Assembly (NCBI RefSeq): GCF_014621695.1
Contig: NZ_CP061281.1
Location: forward strand, 7,803,710-7,867,709
DNA: 64,000 bases
Source: Streptomyces xanthii
GTDB lineage: Bacteria; Actinomycetota; Actinomycetes; Streptomycetales; Streptomycetaceae
Reading direction: 5' to 3'
Each line of letters opens with the position of its first letter. Within the stretch, counting starts at the first letter, position 1. The position numbers and the translations under genes were made by a program. This document shows, piece by piece, positions 44,495-53,821 of the stretch. The notes beneath the pieces are model-generated. The model was not told the origin of the DNA. It saw nothing but the letters and a program-made list of their open reading frames with translations, and did not search any database.

Positions 44495-45043
44495 CTATCC
44501 GGCGTAGGGGTTGCCGCCGAGCCAGGTGGTGCCGTCGATGAGTTCGCGTGCCGCGTCCAAGTGGCCACTATGACAGGCGACTTCGGTGAGCACATGGATC
44601 ACGATGTGCCGCACGTCAGGCAGTCGCCAGGTTGGCCAGATGTCCACGGGCCACGCCGCGGGCTCCTGATCGAGGCTGGCAGCGGCGAGCACAGCGTCCG
44701 CGCGGGCGATGGCCGTCCGATAGCCGGAGAAGACCTCGCCGCTGGTCATCCCCTCGGGTACGTACCAGTGCGCCTCCGCCCCTGCCGCGAGTTGCCCGGC
44801 CACATCCGGCTCGCCCGCGATCACTCCGGGGAACCAGAAGCGTTCGACATCCAGGGTGAGGTGGCGCAGCAAGGCCAGGCAGCTCCAACCGCTGGGCAAC
44901 ACCGGCCGCCGCAGATCATCCTCTGAGAGCCCTTCGAGGATCCCGAGGACGTGCGCGCGTTGGCGGTCCAGGGCGCCCTTGAGCGCGTCGAGTTCGGCGT
45001 TCACCCGCCGCGCTCGTCCTCCGACGCCTGCCGTACTTGTCAT
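44495..45043 (-). CDS. DinB-superfamily protein (DUF664-like)
   Basis: 182 residues, four-helix bundle. The metal-binding histidines typical of DinB proteins are seen in LLRHLTLDVERFWF (first) and HVLTEVACHSGHLDAARE (second and third). Members act as thiol-dependent transferases or isomerases; the substrate is unknown. The family start QRAHVLGILEGLSEDDLRRP appears some 25 residues into the protein. It is convergent with the amidase and not evidently part of that regulon. Confidence 0.85.
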   Translation of the reverse strand: MTSTAGVGGRARRVNAELDALKGALDRQRAHVLGILEGLSEDDLRRPVLPSGWSCLALLRHLTLDVERFWFPGVIAGEPDVAGQLAAGAEAHWYVPEGMTSGEVFSGYRTAIARADAVLAAASLDQEPAAWPVDIWPTWRLPDVRHIVIHVLTEVACHSGHLDAARELIDGTTWLGGNPYAG

Positions 45044-45662
45044 CCGTCTGCCTCCGTCAACCGCAGAACATGCACCCGACTTCGGCCCGGACGCTACACC
45101 GGGGGTACGACAACGCTTCGCTGGAGACCTCCACGTGCCGCCGTTTGGACGGCGATCAAGGAATGCCCAGCTGCCCGGCGAACCTTCGCGGTCACAGCAC
45201 TAGACACCGGAGCCGCTCCAGGCGACAGATGGCCAGGGGGAGCTCTCTCCGTCCGGACTGCACGAGGCTCGGTGCACGAGTGGACCCTCCTACCGCGGCG
45301 CAGCCACGTTCCACTGGCAGCGGGCGGGGACTACGACGGACGACGACACCGTCTAGTCGCGTGGTCCGCCAAGTACACGTGCCCGTGACGCGTCGATAGC
45401 GCGGACGCGACCTACTGCTGAGGCTGTACTCGTGAGGGGGGCATGTCGCTCTGAATATCAGGCCGACTTGGTGCAGCAGCCCAGCAGGACGTCGGGGCGG
45501 TAGTGAATACGCACGGTCACCGAACGCAGCAACTGGCTGACCGTCTTCAATCTCCCGCCGTCCGCATCGAAGTTGAACGCGGTCGAGGGCGTCTGACTGG
45601 AGATCAAACGTGGCGCCGTCGCCGACCTCGCCACCGGCGACAGCGGCCACCTCACTCCAGTC
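45044..45662. other. Degraded region, no gene supported
   Basis: The minus strand at 45458-45640 reads like the C-terminus of a protein (TPSTAFNFDADGGRLKTVSQ ending in CCTKSA), but no start or family could be found. The rest has no recognisable content. Confidence 0.4.
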
Positions 45663-46214
45663 CTACGGAGCGGCCTCAACACTGCGCCCCGATGAGGCCC
45701 TGGGACGCTCGCCAGGCGGGCTCACAAGCAAGATCCACCTCGCCGGAGAAGGCGGGTGCCGCCCGCTCGGGTTTGGTGGCGCGCAGGGCTCTCGGCCCGG
45801 GATCTTCGGGGCGCGGGTGGAGGCGCCAGCCGCGTGTTGATGAGCACGGCAGGCCGTGGAATCGACGCGGACCATGCTCCAGTCGATCCGGCCCTCGGCA
45901 TCGGCGTGGGTCTGGACGGCCCGCAGGATTCTCTCTCACGTGCCGTCCGCCGACCACCTGCGATGACGGTCGTGAACCGTCTTCCAGCCACCGAAGCAGG
46001 GGGGCAGGCCCCGCTAGGGGAGGCCGGTCCTCTGTCGGAACGGAATCCCGTTGATCACCTGACGGTGGCACTGCCAGCGTTCTCCTCGTCGGCGATTCGC
46101 CGGCAAGTGCGGCTGCAGACGAGCCCACTCTGCATCCGAAAGATCGCCCTGCCCCCTGCCTCACGGAACCAGTCGCCAGCGGGGGCGTCACGCGACCCAT
46201 CGGACCCGGCCTAG
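45663..46214. mobile_element. Scrambled IS5-family remnant
   Basis: From the right, the minus strand carries an IS left end (46063-46214) and broken transposase text (VRVDSTACRAHQHAAGA, the usual orfA end). At 45700-45770 the plus strand instead reads ALGRSPGGLTSKIHLAGEGG, the usual orfB beginning. The two parts face opposite ways, so the element was internally inverted or two copies recombined. The right edge provides the stop codon TAG of the adjacent DUF6185 gene. Confidence 0.65.
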
Positions 46215-48786
46215 TTTCCGGCTCCACCGACCTGGCTGTCGCGATCCGGGGGGCCACCTCCGTCGGTGAAGAACTGCCAGAGAGTCAGGAGGGCGAGCAA
46301 CTGGGCTAGCAGATAGGCGACTTGCAAGGAGAAGTAGCGGATCTGGTAGATCGACAGCAGCAGGCCGAGGCGGCTCTGCCAGTAGCGCCGCTCGCCGCGG
46401 AACGTGTTCAGGTCCAGCATGATGCCGGTCACTGTGAGGACCAAAAGCATGCTCACCACGTAGAGCGCGAGATTCGCCTGCCCCTCCCCAGTGATGGCGT
46501 TGCCGATCGAGTCCATTCCCATCGGCAGGGCGAAGGCGGCCACCAGTGGAAGGGCGCGCACGGGCCCACGGCGCCCGGGAAGCCGCCGCCACAGCGCACC
46601 GAGCAGGAAGCCCGCAGCGGCCCACATGATCTCCCAGTAGCCTGCGCTCAGGGCCGTATCGACCCAGCCGAACTGTGAATACAGCGTCTGGGTCAGGAAC
46701 TCGCCCTTCAGGTAGTCGGCCCACAGGAGCAGTCCGCTGGCCGGGAGGCCCACGATGGCGGCTGTCCGGGCAGCCCGCACTCCGTTGGCCCACCAGTTGT
46801 CGTTCGGGCCGAGAGCGAGAGCCAGGTCAACTACGGAGACGTCGGAGGGCAGACGGTCTGCGGTGCCGTCTGAAGCCCGCCAGCGGTGCATGTTCCGAAG
46901 TTCCCGCTCATGGCTGCGCCGGTTGAGCGCCTCGTCGTCCGACTGTCCCTGGTCCAGACGTCGCAGTTTGGCGTGGATCTCCCGGAACCGGCGTGCCCGG
47001 TCCAGCAGTTCCGTCCTACGGGACAGCGGCTCCCCCGCACGCAGTGGCTCCCGCGATCTCTGGAGGGGGCGGTCGAGCACAGTCCTTCCCCGGCACAGAC
47101 GGAGCACGGCAGCCAGGGCGCCCAGGTACAGGAAGAACCACAGTCCGTACAGTGCCCAGCTTCCGGCGAAGACGCCGAGTGCCGGCCCGACGAGGAGTGG
47201 GAAGAGCGGCAGCATCCAGAACTCGTCCAGCCGATCGGGCTCATGCGCGGCGAGCGCGGCCTTGTTCGCTCGCTCCCGCAGGACCCCGAGCACCACAAGA
47301 CCGCTGATCAGCCACCAGATGTATCCGGTCCACCAGTCCTGGCTCTGCACGGAGAACCATGTGAGGTCCCTCCGCAGTGCGTCGAGATGGGCCTTGCCGT
47401 ACTCCGGGTCCACCTGCGCGCTGAGCCAAGAGGTGCGCTGCCAAGACAGCTCGGACGCGGCCGCCCGGCACAGGCCCAGGCCAGCGACGGCGACCACCAG
47501 CAGGGGAGCGGTCCATCGCAGAGACAGTTCCCGCTCCGTTGACACGGCACCCGGGGCCGCCGAACGCGGCGGGACCAGACCGACAAGCTGGGCCATGCGC
47601 CACACCGCCGCCACGCTGCCGAGGAGCAGCACAGCCAGCACGCAGCCCACCGCGACGAACAGTGCGATCACCGCGTGGTCCGGAGCGTCCACGGGGAGGA
47701 AAGTGTGCTCGGTCAGCCCGAAGAACTCTGGCCACACCGCCACGGCGACGCCCGGCAATGTGAGCACTGCGCCGGCCGCCCAGATCGTGAAGCGGCGGGG
47801 TACGCCGAACGCGAGCAGGATCCATCCCAGGGCCAGGTTGATCAGGAGGGCGTGGTGGGCCTGGCGATCAGCCCACAGCCCCTCCGGGACGTGACGCCGC
47901 ATAGTCTCGTAGAACACATTGTCACCGGTGCCGAGCAGGCTCAGTAGAATGCAGATGCCCGCCCACACCGCAGCGGTGCGGACCCGCGCTTTCTCCTGCA
48001 CCGGCAGCGGACCGGATCTCCGCGTCCTGCGGAACGCGATGAGGAGCACGGCAGCCGCCGACAAGAGCCACGGCAGGATCAGGTTGTTGGCCATGACGAA
48101 CCGCAGCCTGTCCTGCTGCGCCGCCCAGGATCGTGCCCAAGGCGGATCGAACACCACGGACACCTTCGGCATCTGCCTGCCCGCCTTCGGCCGCCACACC
48201 AGTCCGTTCTTGTCGTCGGCAGTCGGCCGAGGCGTGGCCTCGACGATGCTGGAGGATCCGGGCCACAAGGTCACGGAGGTCCAGCGGGCCCGGCCAGCAG
48301 TGGCATGTTGAGCGCGGCCGTCCAGTGGTTCTTGCCGATGCTGACGTCCCAGGGCCCGATGTAGAAAGTCCCCTGGGCGTCTGCCCACCCGTACGTGTCG
48401 GTGCGGATTCGCACCGCGCCCTTCACCGAATTCACACGCGGTTCGGCTGCGCGCCATTCGGCCCACCACTGCGCTTGCCTGCCGTCGCCCCGCAGCAGGC
48501 AGCGCATCGCCCGGCGGTGTCCCTCGGAGTTCTCACCGAGCAGCAGGTCCGTGGCGTACGGCCAGGAATCCGGCACCTCGATGGTCAGCCGACTCACCAG
48601 TTTGGTCTGGGTCCGGGACCGGTCGTCAAGCTTCAGGGAGGCGCTCACTTTGGCACGCTTCAGGCTGCCGGCGCCGCAGACGCCGTCCGCAGCGCGCGCG
48701 GGGTGGGGGATCGAGAGGAGCGTTCCGGTGAGGGTGATCACTGCGATCAGAGCCGCGACCCACACGCCGACCGGTTGTCTCAACAC
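46211..48786 (-). pseudogene. DUF6185 family membrane protein with a frameshift
   Basis: Two overlapping frames together give one protein of about 860 residues. The N-terminal part (start taken as GTG 48786) has a signal peptide, LRQPVGVWVAALIAVITLTG, and an outer domain SLKRAKVSASLKLDDRSRTQ to DVSIGKNHWTAALNMP. Around 48280-48292 a one-base shift moves into the second frame (ARWTSVTLWPGSSSI), which continues through about ten membrane helices. The pattern fits DUF6185, a Streptomyces membrane family of unknown role. Either the gene is broken or the base count is wrong here. The C-terminal stop comes from an insertion sequence end. Confidence 0.65.
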
Positions 48787-49245
48787 GCATCCCCTAGTGC
48801 TTAGTTGACCCCATGATGAAGGGGGTGGGGCCGCAGGCGCGACGGCATTTCCCGAATCGGTCATGCCCGCACGGCGGGTTGCCTTCCGTAGTTCGTCGGA
48901 ACCGGTCCGCGTACGAGCCGGTGGAGGACCCCTGAGTCGAACGCTCTCGCGATTGAGGGTCGATGCTAGGCAAACACCACAGCCAGCGCGGCAGGTTGCC
49001 TTGAGGGTGGCTGGAAAACGCCTGTGCGTCCGGAACGCTCCATGAGCCTCGCTGGTATCCCGTTGGCAGGCTCCTGGCGTCAGCTTGCACGATCCTGCCA
49101 ACGCCACGTGTTGATGTGTCCATGATTTCTGCAGATAGTTTTCTCACGCAAATCGACAAGCGGCTGCCGCAACCTCCGCTCCGTCGGGCAACGCGGTGGC
49201 CGAGGCGCGCCCGGCGGGTTCGACCAACCCTCCACAAGGACTCTC
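48787..49245. other. Intergenic region, no gene recognised
   Basis: Should hold the promoters of the divergent DUF6185 and NlpC/P60-like genes. No operator or terminator is evident. Confidence 0.5.
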
Positions 49246-49818
49246 ATGAAGCGAATTGCTCGTACCCTGATGCCCGTTGGGCTGGCGGCAGCACTCGTCA
49301 CCCCAGTGCTCACGGCACAGGCGGAGGCGCATGCACAGGTGCCGGGACCGGCGCGCGTAGCCGCTGTGCAGAGTGAAAACGGAGAAGTCGGAGCGGCGAA
49401 GGCGTACAGCCGCAACACCACTCTCTCTCGCGCGAAGAGCTGGCTGACGGCGAACCATGGCACGCGGGTCCCGTACAGTCAGAGCAGGACCTTCGGCGGC
49501 TACCGCACCGACTGCTCCGGGTACGTCAGCATGGCCCTGAAGCTCGCGAAGCCGGGGACGAACACGGTGGGCCTGACGTCCAGCAGGTACACGCGGAAGA
49601 TCAAGATGTCGTCCCTGCGCAAGGGCGACCTGGTCATCGACGCGAACGGCTCGAACACCACGCGACACGTCGTCATCTTCGTCAAGTGGACGAGCGGCGC
49701 CCACAAGTCGTACGTAGCCTACGAGCAGCGCGGCGGCTACGGCACCGATCGGAGCGTGCGCAGCTACGGCCTCGGCGCGGACCAGTACGACGCGTACCGG
49801 CCGAAGAAGTATGGCTGA
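49246..49818 (+). CDS. Secreted NlpC/P60-like cysteine peptidase domain protein
   Basis: 190 residues. Signal peptide KRIARTLMPVGLAAALVTPV with cleavage near AEAHAQ. One catalytic domain: the nucleophile Cys90 in YRTDCSGYVSMAL and His141 in TRHVVIFVKW, with RKGDLVID between them, is the NlpC/P60 or CHAP-like arrangement. Such enzymes cut peptidoglycan stem peptides or act as secreted amidases. No binding or repeat domains are present, so it is a minimal form. AAGGA lies before the ATG. Likely a single-gene unit. Confidence 0.83.
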   Translation: MKRIARTLMPVGLAAALVTPVLTAQAEAHAQVPGPARVAAVQSENGEVGAAKAYSRNTTLSRAKSWLTANHGTRVPYSQSRTFGGYRTDCSGYVSMALKLAKPGTNTVGLTSSRYTRKIKMSSLRKGDLVIDANGSNTTRHVVIFVKWTSGAHKSYVAYEQRGGYGTDRSVRSYGLGADQYDAYRPKKYG

Positions 49819-50202
49819 GCGATAGAGGCCCGGTGCGTGCGCGGTGCGATCCGCGTGGACACCGGTGCCTCGGTGTCATCCGGGCGGGGCCTCGGGAACC
49901 TTGGCGGGGAGCACGCCTGTTCGGCGCAGCCGAGCTCCTTGGCCGGGGGCGGGACGTGGCACTCGACCCGACACTGCACTACCAAGAGTTATTGCCCATC
50001 TGCGTTACGTTACCGACGGCAAGATGTCGGAATGCCCCGATCAGGCAGATCCGACCACAGGTCCCGCCTACAGCGTGGCCTCACCCGCACTCCGTCACCG
50101 TCAACCTCAGGCGCCCCTCAAGTCGCTTATGTGGCAACGGCGTTCACGCAAAACGTGACGTGTGCACCACCGATATAGCATCCCAGCATCAGGAGGACAT
50201 GC
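49819..50202. other. Intergenic region, no gene recognised
   Basis: About 380 bases between two secreted-protein genes with no supported frame. The right end contains a strong AGGAGG ribosome site at 50191-50196. Confidence 0.5.
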
Positions 50203-50736
50203 GTGAAGCGCCTTGTCAGTACCACCATCTCCGCCGCCCTGATCGGCGTCGGTCTCGTGGCCGGGGCGGCGGCCCCCGCCTCGGCGGCACCGAACTGCAA
50301 CGACACGACGCAGTACTCGATCGGTAACAAGAAGACCGTCTGGCGTACCACTCAGGTGCACAGCGACTGGGCGAAGCCCGGTGTGACCATTTCGTACGCC
50401 AAGAACAAGACCGGTTCCGTGACCGCGACGGGGACTGTGACCCTCGGCGCCGAGGCCGGCGTCGTCTTCTCCAAGGCGTCCACCTCCTTCAGCGTCTCTG
50501 TCGGCAAGACCTGGTCCAAGTCGGACACGTGGACCTACTCCGCCAAGGTCAAGAAGAAGGCGGGCAAGTCCCGTGGCCGGTTGATGATGTACCACGAGGC
50601 CAAGGGCTTCAGCGTGACCAAGTGGCGGTGGGTACCCTCGACCACTTCCTGCAAGAAGAAGGTCTATTGGAAGAAGAGCAACATCGTGGCTCCGGTGAAG
50701 AAGAACAGCAACCTGTGGGGCATCCAGTACAAGTAG
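50203..50736 (+). CDS. Small secreted basic protein of unknown function
   Basis: 177 residues. Signal peptide KRLVSTTISAALIGVGLVAG with cleavage near ASAAPN. The mature part is Lys/Ser/Thr-rich with alternating hydrophobic strands (VTATGTVTLGAEAGVVFSKA, SFSVSVGKTWSKSDTWTYSA), looking like a beta-rich extracellular protein; two cysteines late in the chain could pair with the early one. The strand pattern recalls aerolysin-type stems, but I cannot support that family. The GTG start follows AGGAGG by six bases. A strong terminator comes 70 bases after the stop. Confidence 0.75.
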   Translation: MKRLVSTTISAALIGVGLVAGAAAPASAAPNCNDTTQYSIGNKKTVWRTTQVHSDWAKPGVTISYAKNKTGSVTATGTVTLGAEAGVVFSKASTSFSVSVGKTWSKSDTWTYSAKVKKKAGKSRGRLMMYHEAKGFSVTKWRWVPSTTSCKKKVYWKKSNIVAPVKKNSNLWGIQYK

Positions 50737-50807
50737 CCCTCGCCGGTGCAGCACGGACCGTCACAGGCGGAGGGTGACGGCCCGCCCCCCTGCCCGACAT
50801 GTCGCCG

Positions 50808-50843
50808 AAGGCGCCCTGGAACCACTCGGTCCCAGGGCGCCTT
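50808..50843 (+). terminator. Strong terminator hairpin
   Basis: AAGGCGCCCTGG (50808-50819) pairs perfectly with CCAGGGCGCCTT (50832-50843), 12 bp with a 12-base loop, followed by one further T. It ends the secreted-protein gene. Confidence 0.8.
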
Positions 50844-50939
50844 TGGTGCACGCGGCGATCTGCGAGGTGGCGCACGCGGGGGCGCGGGCACCGGGCAGCC
50901 GCGGTCTCCGGAGCCCGGACCATCGACGAGCTCGCCGAG

Positions 50940-51310
50940 TGGGGCGCCCGCGCCGATGCCGGGCTGCTCGCCACGGTCTGCCGCGCCCATCAACATGCCG
51001 CCGGCGCCCGCAGGATGGGTGACCTGCAGAAGAGGCCGCCAGGCGGTGTCCATCAGGAGGGACTGGGACGATCGCGTGGCAGGTTCACCAGCAAGCTCCA
51101 CTTGGTCGTCGAGCAGGGGCAGAAGCCCATGGCGATTGTGGTGACCGCTGGGCAGCGCGGGGACTCGACACAGTTCGAATTCATCCTGGCAAAGGTCCGT
51201 GTGCCCCGCATCGGGCCTGGCCGGCCGCGCGTCCGCCCTCGCCGGGTCCGCGCGGACAAGGTGTATCCCTCCCGCAAGAACCGCGCCTGCCTGCGCCGCC
51301 GCGGGATCCG
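50940..51310 (+). pseudogene. IS5-family transposase remnant
   Basis: Plus-strand text with AHQHAAGARRMGDLQKRP, RFTSKLHLVVEQGQKPMAIV and RVPRIGPGRPRVRPRRVRAD, all parts of an IS5-family transposase, spread over shifting frames. Both ends are missing. It lies between the terminator above and a truncated unknown gene. Confidence 0.65.
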
Positions 51311-51321
51311 TTCGCCTCGGA

Positions 51322-51499
51322 CCCCGAGGCGCCCTTGCCCTCCACCGCCCGTCGTGCGCTCGCCCGGTTCACCCTGGATGCCTTCTTCCTGGCCCGGGAC
51401 GCTGAGAACCCGCTGGCCGCAGTGGAGGAAGTCTTCGATCTCATCGAGCCCGGCTTCGAGCCCCCGGCGGGCCGACAGTCAGCGAAGCGGCTGCAGTGA
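51322..51499 (+). pseudogene. C-terminal fragment of an unrecognised protein
   Basis: About 58 codons with normal Streptomyces codon use: STARRALARFTLDAFFLARD to FDLIEPGFEPPAGRQ, ending in TGA at 51497-51499. There is no start, since the transposase remnant abuts it. Probably the tail of a gene destroyed by the insertion. No family recognised. Confidence 0.4.
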
Positions 51500-51595
51500 C
51501 CGCTCTTCCTCACGCCCGGATTGCAGTTTCGATACACGCCGTAGTAGCGCTCCGCACATGTCGGTCGGGTGGGTCGGCCGGGTTCGGTGTGTGGG

Positions 51596-52216
51596 TCAGC
51601 GGTAGGCGGCGAGGAAGGCGCGGGTGCCTGCGATGGCGTAGCGGTCGAGGTCGGCGTCGGTGTGCTGGGTGCGGCCGGTGAACATGGCCTGGTTGACCGG
51701 GATCCACAGCAGGAGTCCGGAGAAGTGGTTGGCGGCCAGGAGTGTGTCGTCGATGTGGAGGAGTCCCTCGTCGGTGAGGCGTTGGAAGGTGGCGGCGAGG
51801 GTGGCGAGCCCTCGTTCGAAGCCGCGCTGGTACCACTCGGTGCCGAGGTCGGGGAAGACGTCGGCGTTGGCGATGATCAGGCGCCGGAGCTGGATGACCT
51901 GGGGGTGCGTGAGGCTGGTCAGGAAGTCGCGGGCGAGCCGGGTGAGGTTCTCCTCCAGGTTCGCGGCGTCTGTGGGGATGTCGGCCAGCAGGTCGATCGT
52001 GGTGTCGAGGCGGTCGGTGGTCGCCAGGACGATGGCGGCGAACAGCTTCTCCTTGTCGGAGAAGTGCTTGTAGACGGTCTGCTTGGACACCGCGGCCAGT
52101 CTCGCGATGTCGTCCATGCTCGTGCCGGCGTAGCCCTTCTCCATGAACACCGCGGTCGCGGCCTCCATGATCGCCTGGTGCTTGCGGGCCGAGCGGCCCT
52201 GTCCGGTGGTCTCCAT
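51596..52216 (-). CDS. TetR/AcrR-family repressor (AefR-like)
   Basis: 206 residues. Helix-turn-helix AIMEAATAVFMEKGYAGTSM and ARLAAVSKQTVYKHFSDKEK, then a C-terminal domain of the TetR_C_7/AefR kind (HPQVIQLRRLIIANADVFPD, SGLLLWIPVNQAMFTG). It diverges from a reductase gene and a DUF998 gene, with a repeat pair between them, so it probably controls that small operon. Confidence 0.9.
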   Translation of the reverse strand: METTGQGRSARKHQAIMEAATAVFMEKGYAGTSMDDIARLAAVSKQTVYKHFSDKEKLFAAIVLATTDRLDTTIDLLADIPTDAANLEENLTRLARDFLTSLTHPQVIQLRRLIIANADVFPDLGTEWYQRGFERGLATLAATFQRLTDEGLLHIDDTLLAANHFSGLLLWIPVNQAMFTGRTQHTDADLDRYAIAGTRAFLAAYR

Positions 52217-52232
52217 GCGTCTCCTCCAAAAC

Positions 52233-52278
52233 GAGTACTGGACAGTCTAGTTTCAATATGAGTACTGTACCGTCCAGT
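52233..52278. promoter_or_regulatory. Operator region between TetR and the reductase operon
   Basis: ACTGGACAGT (52237-52246) and ACCGTCCAGT (52269-52278) form an inverted repeat with 9 of 10 pairs, and GAGTACTG is repeated twice in between. It lies between the TetR start and the reductase start. Confidence 0.6.
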
Positions 52279-52346
52279 TCCGAACGGCGGGGGAGTTCAC
52301 CACCGCGGGACGCGTTCACTTCGACGTTTTCATTGAGGGGATCACC

Positions 52347-52898
52347 ATGCGGAAGATCGTTGCGGGCCTGTTCATGTCTCTGGACGGCGTCGTGGAAGGC
52401 CCGGAGAAGTGGGGCATGCCCTACAACACCGGTGAGGCGGCCGAGGCGGTGACCCGGCTCTTCGACGATGCCGACACCGCTCTGCTGGGCCGCGGCACGT
52501 ACGAGATGTGGAGCCAGTTCTTCCCGCACGTCACGAGCGAGCAGGTGCCGACCGCCGACTGGCTGAACGCCGCTCCCAAGTACGTCGTCACCTCCACCCT
52601 CACCGAGGCCGGCCCGTGGCAGGGCAGCCGTCTGATCACGGGCGACGACATCGCCGGCCAGATCCGGGCTCTGAAGCAGCAGAGCGGCGGGAACATCAAC
52701 GTCGGCGGCAGCATCACCCTCGTCCAGTGGCTCATCGCCAACGGCCTGCTCGACGACCTCTACCTCCAGATCGCGCCCGTCATCGCCGGCACCGGCCGCA
52801 CCCTCGCCGACGGCGAGCAGATCCCCATGCACCTGGCGGGCACGCGCTCCTTCGCCAACGGCGTCATCGAGGCCCACTACACCCCGCTGCCCCGCTGA
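52347..52898 (+). CDS. Dihydrofolate reductase/RibD-like family reductase 1
   Basis: 183 residues, RibD C-terminal/DHFR-like fold. Family marks: KIVAGLFMSLDGVVEGP at the start, ALLGRGTYEMWSQFFP (NADPH-binding region) and INVGGSITLVQWLIANGLLD toward the end. These stand-alone proteins are NADPH-dependent reductases of unknown substrate; they rarely reduce folate. First gene of an operon with a DUF998 membrane protein and a broken DUF4287 gene, controlled by the divergent TetR protein. Confidence 0.88.
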   Translation: MRKIVAGLFMSLDGVVEGPEKWGMPYNTGEAAEAVTRLFDDADTALLGRGTYEMWSQFFPHVTSEQVPTADWLNAAPKYVVTSTLTEAGPWQGSRLITGDDIAGQIRALKQQSGGNINVGGSITLVQWLIANGLLDDLYLQIAPVIAGTGRTLADGEQIPMHLAGTRSFANGVIEAHYTPLPR

Positions 52899-52946
52899 CC
52901 CCCGTTTCGGCCGCCACCTCACCCTCTGACAGAAGGACTGCCCGCC

Positions 52947-53615
52947 ATGACGACCCAGACGCTCGACCGCCCCGCCGCCCTCGCCGTTTCGTCCGCCCGC
53001 ACCGTGACCAGGTTTCTGCCGGCCGCCGGTATCGCTGCAGGCCCGCTCTTCCTCGCGGCGGGCCTGGTCCAGGGTCTGACCCGGGACGGCTTCGACTTCA
53101 GCCGCAACGCCCTCAGCCAGCTCAGCCTCGGCGACCTCGGCTGGATCCAGATCGCCGTCTTCCTCGCCACCGGTGTACTGGTCCTGTGCGCAGCGGCAGC
53201 CGTACGGCACAGACTCCGCGACACACCCGGCGGCACCTGGGCGCCCCGCCTGCTGACCGCGTTCGGCGCCTCGTTCCTGCTCGCCGGAGTCTTCCGCGCC
53301 GACCCCGGGGCCGGCTTCCCCGCCGGAACCCCCGAGGACCGGGTTCCCACGCTGAGCGCGCACGGCACCGTCCACCTGCTCGCGGGCACGGTCGGCTACC
53401 TCGCGCTGTGCGCCGCGTTCCTCGTGCTCGCCCGGCACTTCGCCGCCCGCCGGCAGCGCGGCTGGGCACTGGCCACCCGTCTCGTGCCCGTGGGTGTCCT
53501 GGCCGGATTCGCCGGATCGGCCGCCACCGTGGCCGCCTTCACGGCTGGCGCAGGGTTCGGCCTGATCGCGCTCAGTGTCGTCACCGCCCGGCTGACCTGG
53601 CCCACCAGGCAGTAG
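52947..53615 (+). CDS. DUF998 family membrane protein
   Basis: 222 residues, six predicted membrane helices. GFDFSRNALSQLSLGDLGWI followed by the helix IAVFLATGVLVLCAAAAV is the DUF998 signature. Family function is unknown. The 48-base gap to the reductase and AGAAGGA before the ATG support one operon with the reductase and the truncated DUF4287 gene. Confidence 0.87.
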   Translation: MTTQTLDRPAALAVSSARTVTRFLPAAGIAAGPLFLAAGLVQGLTRDGFDFSRNALSQLSLGDLGWIQIAVFLATGVLVLCAAAAVRHRLRDTPGGTWAPRLLTAFGASFLLAGVFRADPGAGFPAGTPEDRVPTLSAHGTVHLLAGTVGYLALCAAFLVLARHFAARRQRGWALATRLVPVGVLAGFAGSAATVAAFTAGAGFGLIALSVVTARLTWPTRQ

Positions 53616-53669
53616 GCGACCACCACTTCACTGAACCAAGGACATCGCGGACCGACAGGAGACTCCGAA

Positions 53670-53741
53670 ATGACCGCACCCGCCAAGGGCCCTGCCAGCT
53701 ACTTCCCCGCGATCGAGAAGAAGCAGGGCCACGCGGTGGAA
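53670..53741 (+). pseudogene. DUF4287 gene cut after about two dozen codons
   Basis: MTAPAKGPASYFPAIEKKQG followed by HAVE is the normal start of small DUF4287 proteins (KGPASYFPSIEK). The family text then stops, and the DNA continues as the leader of a kinase gene. The break at about 53741 is a recombination point: the usual third gene of the TetR/reductase/DUF998 set has lost about 50 codons. Confidence 0.65.
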
Positions 53742-53821
53742 GGGCTGTGCTTGACAGCTTGTCTGTATCGGTCATGTCCTGTCATCGTCGTGGCCGGCTG
53801 CGGCAGTTGGTTGGAGGGGAC

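Noticed and set aside
45458..45682. Minus-strand frame ending CCTKSA, possibly a small gene
   Set aside because: No family, no ribosome site, and it merges with the scrambled insertion sequence; kept only as a note.
46755..47894. Plus-strand open frame inside the DUF6185 gene
   Set aside because: Antisense shadow rich in Arg, Ser and Pro; the minus strand has clear membrane helices.
50203..50736. Assignment of the basic secreted protein to the aerolysin-like pore-forming toxins
   Set aside because: Only the alternating strand pattern suggests it; no family motif could be shown.
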